This document shows positions 5,705 to 7,980 of a stretch of DNA of 7,980 bases, in pieces (position 1 is the stretch's first letter; each line of letters opens with the position of its first letter). The DNA comes from Candidatus Coliplasma caballi. Lineage in GTDB: Bacteria; Bacillota; Clostridia; Oscillospirales; CAG-382. Where the stretch lies: assembly GCA_018065365.1 (NCBI GenBank), contig JAGHTH010000197.1, positions 1-7,980 of the forward strand. The letters run 5' to 3'. The position numbers were made by a program, and so were the translations under genes. Below the pieces are notes generated by a model that was not told the DNA's origin, did no database searches, and saw only the letters and a list, made by a program, of their open reading frames with translations.

Positions 5705-6559
5705 ATGAAGCCGCTCAATTTCAGAGAGCCCAAGATCGCTTTGGTCGTCATGGTGGCTTTGACTGTCATCGTCATCTTGTTTTATTGCGTTGCGTCTATG
5801 ATCACATCGGTCGGGTATCAGACGTTTTTGGAAAATGAGAGCAATGCCACACCCGTTGACGCTGTGCAGGAGAAACGGATCACGGTCATTATTGACGCCG
5901 GACACGGCGGGGAAGACCCCGGAACGTCATGGGAGGGGATCAAAGAAAAAGATCTGAACCTCGTGATTGCGCAAAAACTTTCCGGGATGCTTAGCGTTTC
6001 CGGCGTTCGCGTTGTCATGACGAGAACGTCTGATCGGATGCTGTACAACAGCGGGGAAGAGAATCAGAAGAAATACTATGACCTCTATAACCGGCTGCAA
6101 ATTGCCAAAAGTGATCCGGATGCTCTGTTTGTGAGTATTCACATGAACAGTTTCCCGGCGGCGTCCTGCAAGGGATTGCAGACGTTCTATTCTCAAGCGA
6201 ATGAAAACGGCAAACTCCTTGCGGAACAGATTCAGCAGACTTCCAAAATATTACTGCCGGATAATTCCAGAGTCGCCAAACCGGACTCGGAGATCTTTCT
6301 TTTGAAAAACAACCCGCACACATCCGTACTCGTCGAATGCGGATTTCTTTCCAATCCGGAAGAAGCAAAAAATCTATGTGATGAATCGTATCAGAACAGA
6401 CTTGCATTTGTACTCTGTCTCGGAATTACGAATTATATCGAGGACTTGAATCATGAAGACGAATTATATCTGCAACCAATGCGGCGGCGTAACGGCGAAA
6501 TGGTTTGGGAAATGCCCGGAGTGCGGTGCATGGAACTCCATGGAGGAGCAACAGGTTGA
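5705..6559 (+). CDS. Membrane-anchored N-acetylmuramoyl-L-alanine amidase (Amidase_3, CwlD-like)
   Basis: This Zn-dependent amidase should cut the bond between N-acetylmuramic acid and the L-Ala of the peptide stem in peptidoglycan, outside the membrane. An N-terminal helix (about 11-33) anchors or exports it; the Amidase_3 domain covers about 58-247. Metal ligands are visible as H67 in DAGHGG, E81 in KEKDLNL and H146 in SIHMNS, with catalytic E211 in VECGFLSNPEE. Domain size and lack of a cell-wall-binding repeat resemble spore-cortex CwlD, but general autolysins also fit, so I give no symbol. ATG 5705 is chosen because AAAGGA lies 12 bases upstream; the in-frame ATG 5693 directly abuts that site. 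The domain finishes around NYIEDL (residues 243-248), yet the frame stays open for 36 more residues through the start of radA. That tail looks like an out-of-frame reading of radA, not an amidase sequence. Confidence 0.87.
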   Translation: MKPLNFREPKIALVVMVALTVIVILFYCVASMITSVGYQTFLENESNATPVDAVQEKRITVIIDAGHGGEDPGTSWEGIKEKDLNLVIAQKLSGMLSVSGVRVVMTRTSDRMLYNSGEENQKKYYDLYNRLQIAKSDPDALFVSIHMNSFPAASCKGLQTFYSQANENGKLLAEQIQQTSKILLPDNSRVAKPDSEIFLLKNNPHTSVLVECGFLSNPEEAKNLCDESYQNRLAFVLCLGITNYIEDLNHEDELYLQPMRRRNGEMVWEMPGVRCMELHGGATG

Positions 6560-7301
6560 GCCGGCTCCTGCGGCTGTCAAAGCCCGCAGAAACGCTTTTG
6601 ACCGCGATGCCGTAGCAGAACACTCCAAAGCACTCAAAATGAAAGACGTAACCTTTCAGAACGACATTCGTTTTCTGACCGGTCTCGGAGAATTTGACCG
6701 TGTACTCGGCGGCGGACTCGTGCAGGGCTCCGTGGTACTGATTTCGGGCGAGCCCGGAATCGGAAAATCGACCTTATTGCTCCAAATATGTCAAAATGTG
6801 GGTAAAAACGCAAAATTGCTGTATGTTACAGGCGAGGAATCGCTGGAACAGATCAAATTGCGTGCAGTTCGCGTCGGGGTAGATACCGAAAATTTATTGC
6901 TGCTGTCGGAAACGAGCGTCAATAAGATCATTCCCGAAATCAACGCGGTACAGCCGGACGTTGTGATTATTGACTCGATTCAGACGTTATTTGATGAAAA
7001 TTATCCGTCGTCTCCGGGTACGATCACGCAGGTCAAACAGGCCACTTTGCAGCTGATTGCCAAGGCCAAAGAAGACCGTATTTCGATCCTGATCGTCGGA
7101 CACGTCAACAAAGACGGAGCGATCGCAGGTCCGAAAGTTCTCGAACATATGGTCGATGCGGTTCTGTATTTTGAGGGTGAAAAACAGAATACTTATCGTG
7201 TGATCCGTGCCGTCAAGAACCGTTACGGATCCACCAATGAAATCGGAATGTTTGCCATGTCCGCCGAAGGCCTTGAGGAGATCGAAAAGCCATCGGAATA
7301 G
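6453..7301 (+). CDS. radA: DNA repair protein RadA/Sms, N-terminal zinc-finger and ATPase part (in-frame amber at end)
   Basis: RadA is a RecA-like DnaB-type helicase that extends heteroduplex and processes branched recombination intermediates. This part has 282 codons before TAG 7299-7301. It contains the N-terminal C4 zinc finger (C7, C10, C21, C24), Walker A GEPGIGKST at 99-107, Walker B VVIIDS at 170-175, the RecA-type loop region and the RadA signature KNRYG at 255-259 (usually KNRFG). It ends GLEEIEKPSE; in intact RadA proteins this position continues directly into the Lon-like domain, and here the same frame does so after the stop. The start is secure: GAGGA (6440-6444) lies eight bases before ATG 6453. 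The gene begins inside the 3' end of the amidase frame. The product would lack the Lon-like domain needed for hexamer function, so it is probably impaired unless the stop is suppressed or is a sequence error. Confidence 0.9.
   Translation: MKTNYICNQCGGVTAKWFGKCPECGAWNSMEEQQVEPAPAAVKARRNAFDRDAVAEHSKALKMKDVTFQNDIRFLTGLGEFDRVLGGGLVQGSVVLISGEPGIGKSTLLLQICQNVGKNAKLLYVTGEESLEQIKLRAVRVGVDTENLLLLSETSVNKIIPEINAVQPDVVIIDSIQTLFDENYPSSPGTITQVKQATLQLIAKAKEDRISILIVGHVNKDGAIAGPKVLEHMVDAVLYFEGEKQNTYRVIRAVKNRYGSTNEIGMFAMSAEGLEEIEKPSE
7299..7301 (+). other. radA: In-frame TAG interrupting radA at codon 283
   Basis: Reading frame and RadA homology are identical on both sides: ...EKPSE, TAG, ILAQRTKEVPG... . 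Family members usually have a hydrophobic residue here (B. subtilis RadA, from memory, reads NPSEIFLEER), so a single T-to-A change of TTG would explain it. With the stop read as an amino acid, the protein is 461 residues, normal for RadA. TAG is also the terminal stop of this gene; the other complete genes here end in TAA or TGA. Confidence 0.85.
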
Positions 7302-7352
7302 ATTCTGGCACAACGCACGAAGGAAGTTCCCGGCAATTGCGCCGTAGCCGTT

Positions 7353-7838
7353 ATGGAAGGCACGAGACCGCTTGTAACCGAGATCCAGACGCTTGCACTC
7401 AATACGTCTTATCCGTCGCCGCGCCGTATGGCAAGCGGTTTTGACTACAACAGAATGTCGATTCTGCTTGCGGTTTTGGAGAAACGTCTCGGTTTCAAAT
7501 TTTCCACGCAGGACGTTTATATCAACGTAGCCGGCGGAATCAAGCTTGAAGAATCCGCTTGCGACGCAGCGTGCGCAATGGCGTTGATTTCCACCTATAA
7601 AGACACGCCGGTGCCGGATGATCTGATCGTACTCGGAGAAATCGGACTGGCAGGCGAAGTTCGTACGGTCAGCGTATTGGAGCAAAGATTGCAGCAGGCA
7701 GCACGGCTCGGGTTTAAGAAAGCCGCGGTACCGTACAGAAACGCTGAACGATTGGAGAATCATTGTGGTTTGGAAATCTACAAACTGCGCAGCGTGTACG
7801 ATCTTGTAAAACTGTTGAACGCAAACGCAGAGAAATAG
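7353..7838 (+). CDS. radA: RadA/Sms C-terminal Lon-like domain fragment (downstream of amber)
   Basis: This is the C-terminal Lon-protease-like, non-proteolytic domain of RadA, which helps assemble the hexamer and bind DNA. The homologous frame actually resumes at 7302, right after the TAG; 7353 is merely the first in-frame ATG (MEGTRPL, 161 residues). Recognisable RadA blocks follow in order: MEGTRPLVTEIQ, SPRRMASGFDYNRMSILLAVLEKR, INVAGGIKLEE, LGEIGLAGEVRTVSVLEQR and AARLGFKKAAVP. No ribosome binding site precedes ATG 7353, so independent translation is unlikely. The domain shows no further stop or frameshift, so the interruption is recent, suppressed or artefactual. It ends at TAG 7836-7838, about 30 bases before a terminator. 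Confidence 0.8.
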   Translation: MEGTRPLVTEIQTLALNTSYPSPRRMASGFDYNRMSILLAVLEKRLGFKFSTQDVYINVAGGIKLEESACDAACAMALISTYKDTPVPDDLIVLGEIGLAGEVRTVSVLEQRLQQAARLGFKKAAVPYRNAERLENHCGLEIYKLRSVYDLVKLLNANAEK

Positions 7839-7868
7839 ACGCTCGATCAGTCCAAAACAATCAAACCT

Positions 7869-7932
7869 AAAAAACGCCGAAAATCCGCCGCCGACCTGCA
7901 AAATGCCTATACAGCGGGTTTTTCGGCTTTTT
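7869..7932. terminator. Intrinsic terminator after radA, possibly bidirectional
   Basis: The 5' arm GCCGAAAATCCGC (7876-7888) pairs with GCGGGTTTTTCGGC (7914-7927) through eight plain pairs, one bulged T, a T-G wobble and four G-C pairs. The loop is about 25 bases. TTTTT follows at 7928-7932. Six A residues at 7869-7874 precede the left arm, so it could also stop transcription arriving from the right. It closes the amidase-radA unit. Confidence 0.85.
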
Positions 7933-7945
7933 GTGCCCCTATTGT

Positions 7946-7973
7946 ATTATACAAAATTTGCATTTTGTATAAT
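7946..7973. repeat. Perfect 12-bp AT-rich inverted repeat
   Basis: ATTATACAAAAT (7946-7957) and ATTTTGTATAAT (7962-7973) are exact reverse complements around TTGC. Each strand of the repeat ends in TATAAT, so it could be an operator laid over a -10 box for a gene beyond the right edge. It has no following T-run, which argues against a second terminator. Function is unassigned because the downstream gene is not in the window. Confidence 0.75.
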
Positions 7974-7980
7974 GTTATAT

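Noticed and set aside
7353..7838. Separate downstream gene starting at ATG 7353
   Set aside because: As an independent gene it lacks a ribosome binding site, and RadA homology begins upstream of this ATG directly after the amber codon.
6987..7901. Long minus-strand open frame (304 codons) opposite radA
   Set aside because: It lies antisense to clear RadA motifs and through the terminator hairpin; its translation has no recognisable pattern.
7839..7980. Extension of radA past its terminal TAG (the frame stays open to the window end)
   Set aside because: The extension runs through an intrinsic terminator and an AT-rich palindrome, and the protein before TAG 7836-7838 already has normal RadA length.

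Overview
The window looks like a stretch of chromosome from an uncultured Clostridia-type Firmicute, probably Ruminococcaceae/Oscillospiraceae-like. The basis is protein style: a Lys-rich lipoprotein signal, a clostridial GT2 ending in KPIPHTV, an Amidase_3 next to radA, strong AAGGA/GAGG ribosome binding sites and consensus sigma-A promoters. Base composition is moderate by eye. The taxonomic call is inference; there is no rRNA or other marker here. I see no phage, IS, CRISPR, tRNA or rRNA.

Left block (1-1433, minus strand): a 5'-complete but window-truncated ABC permease and, just upstream of it in the same operon, an NMT1/SsuA/TauA-type substrate-binding lipoprotein. The ATPase and the rest of the permease presumably lie off the left edge. 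Divergently transcribed from them is a Crp/Fnr-family regulator (1518-2159). The 84-bp gap between them holds two back-to-back TATAAT boxes and a perfect 6-bp-arm dyad. The dyad is centred at -41.5 of the predicted transporter start and just downstream of the regulator's own start. This suggests one site that activates the transporter and represses the regulator.

Middle block (2156-5608, plus strand): a near-consensus extended -10 promoter overlaps the regulator's stop codon and should drive four tightly packed genes. These are a membrane processive GT2 glycosyltransferase, two tandem paralogous secreted proteins with a cohesin-like beta-sandwich and a C-terminal membrane anchor, and a small multi-pass membrane protein joined by an ATGA overlap. 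This is the most novel part of the window: a candidate cell-surface glycan or surface-assembly module with no function I can name.

Right block (5705-7932, plus strand): a membrane-anchored Zn amidase (CwlD-like N-acetylmuramoyl-L-alanine amidase) runs 107 bp into radA. radA keeps all its motifs but carries an in-frame TAG at codon 283, which splits it into an ATPase part and a Lon-like part. A strong intrinsic terminator follows, then a perfect 12-bp AT-rich inverted repeat at the right edge.
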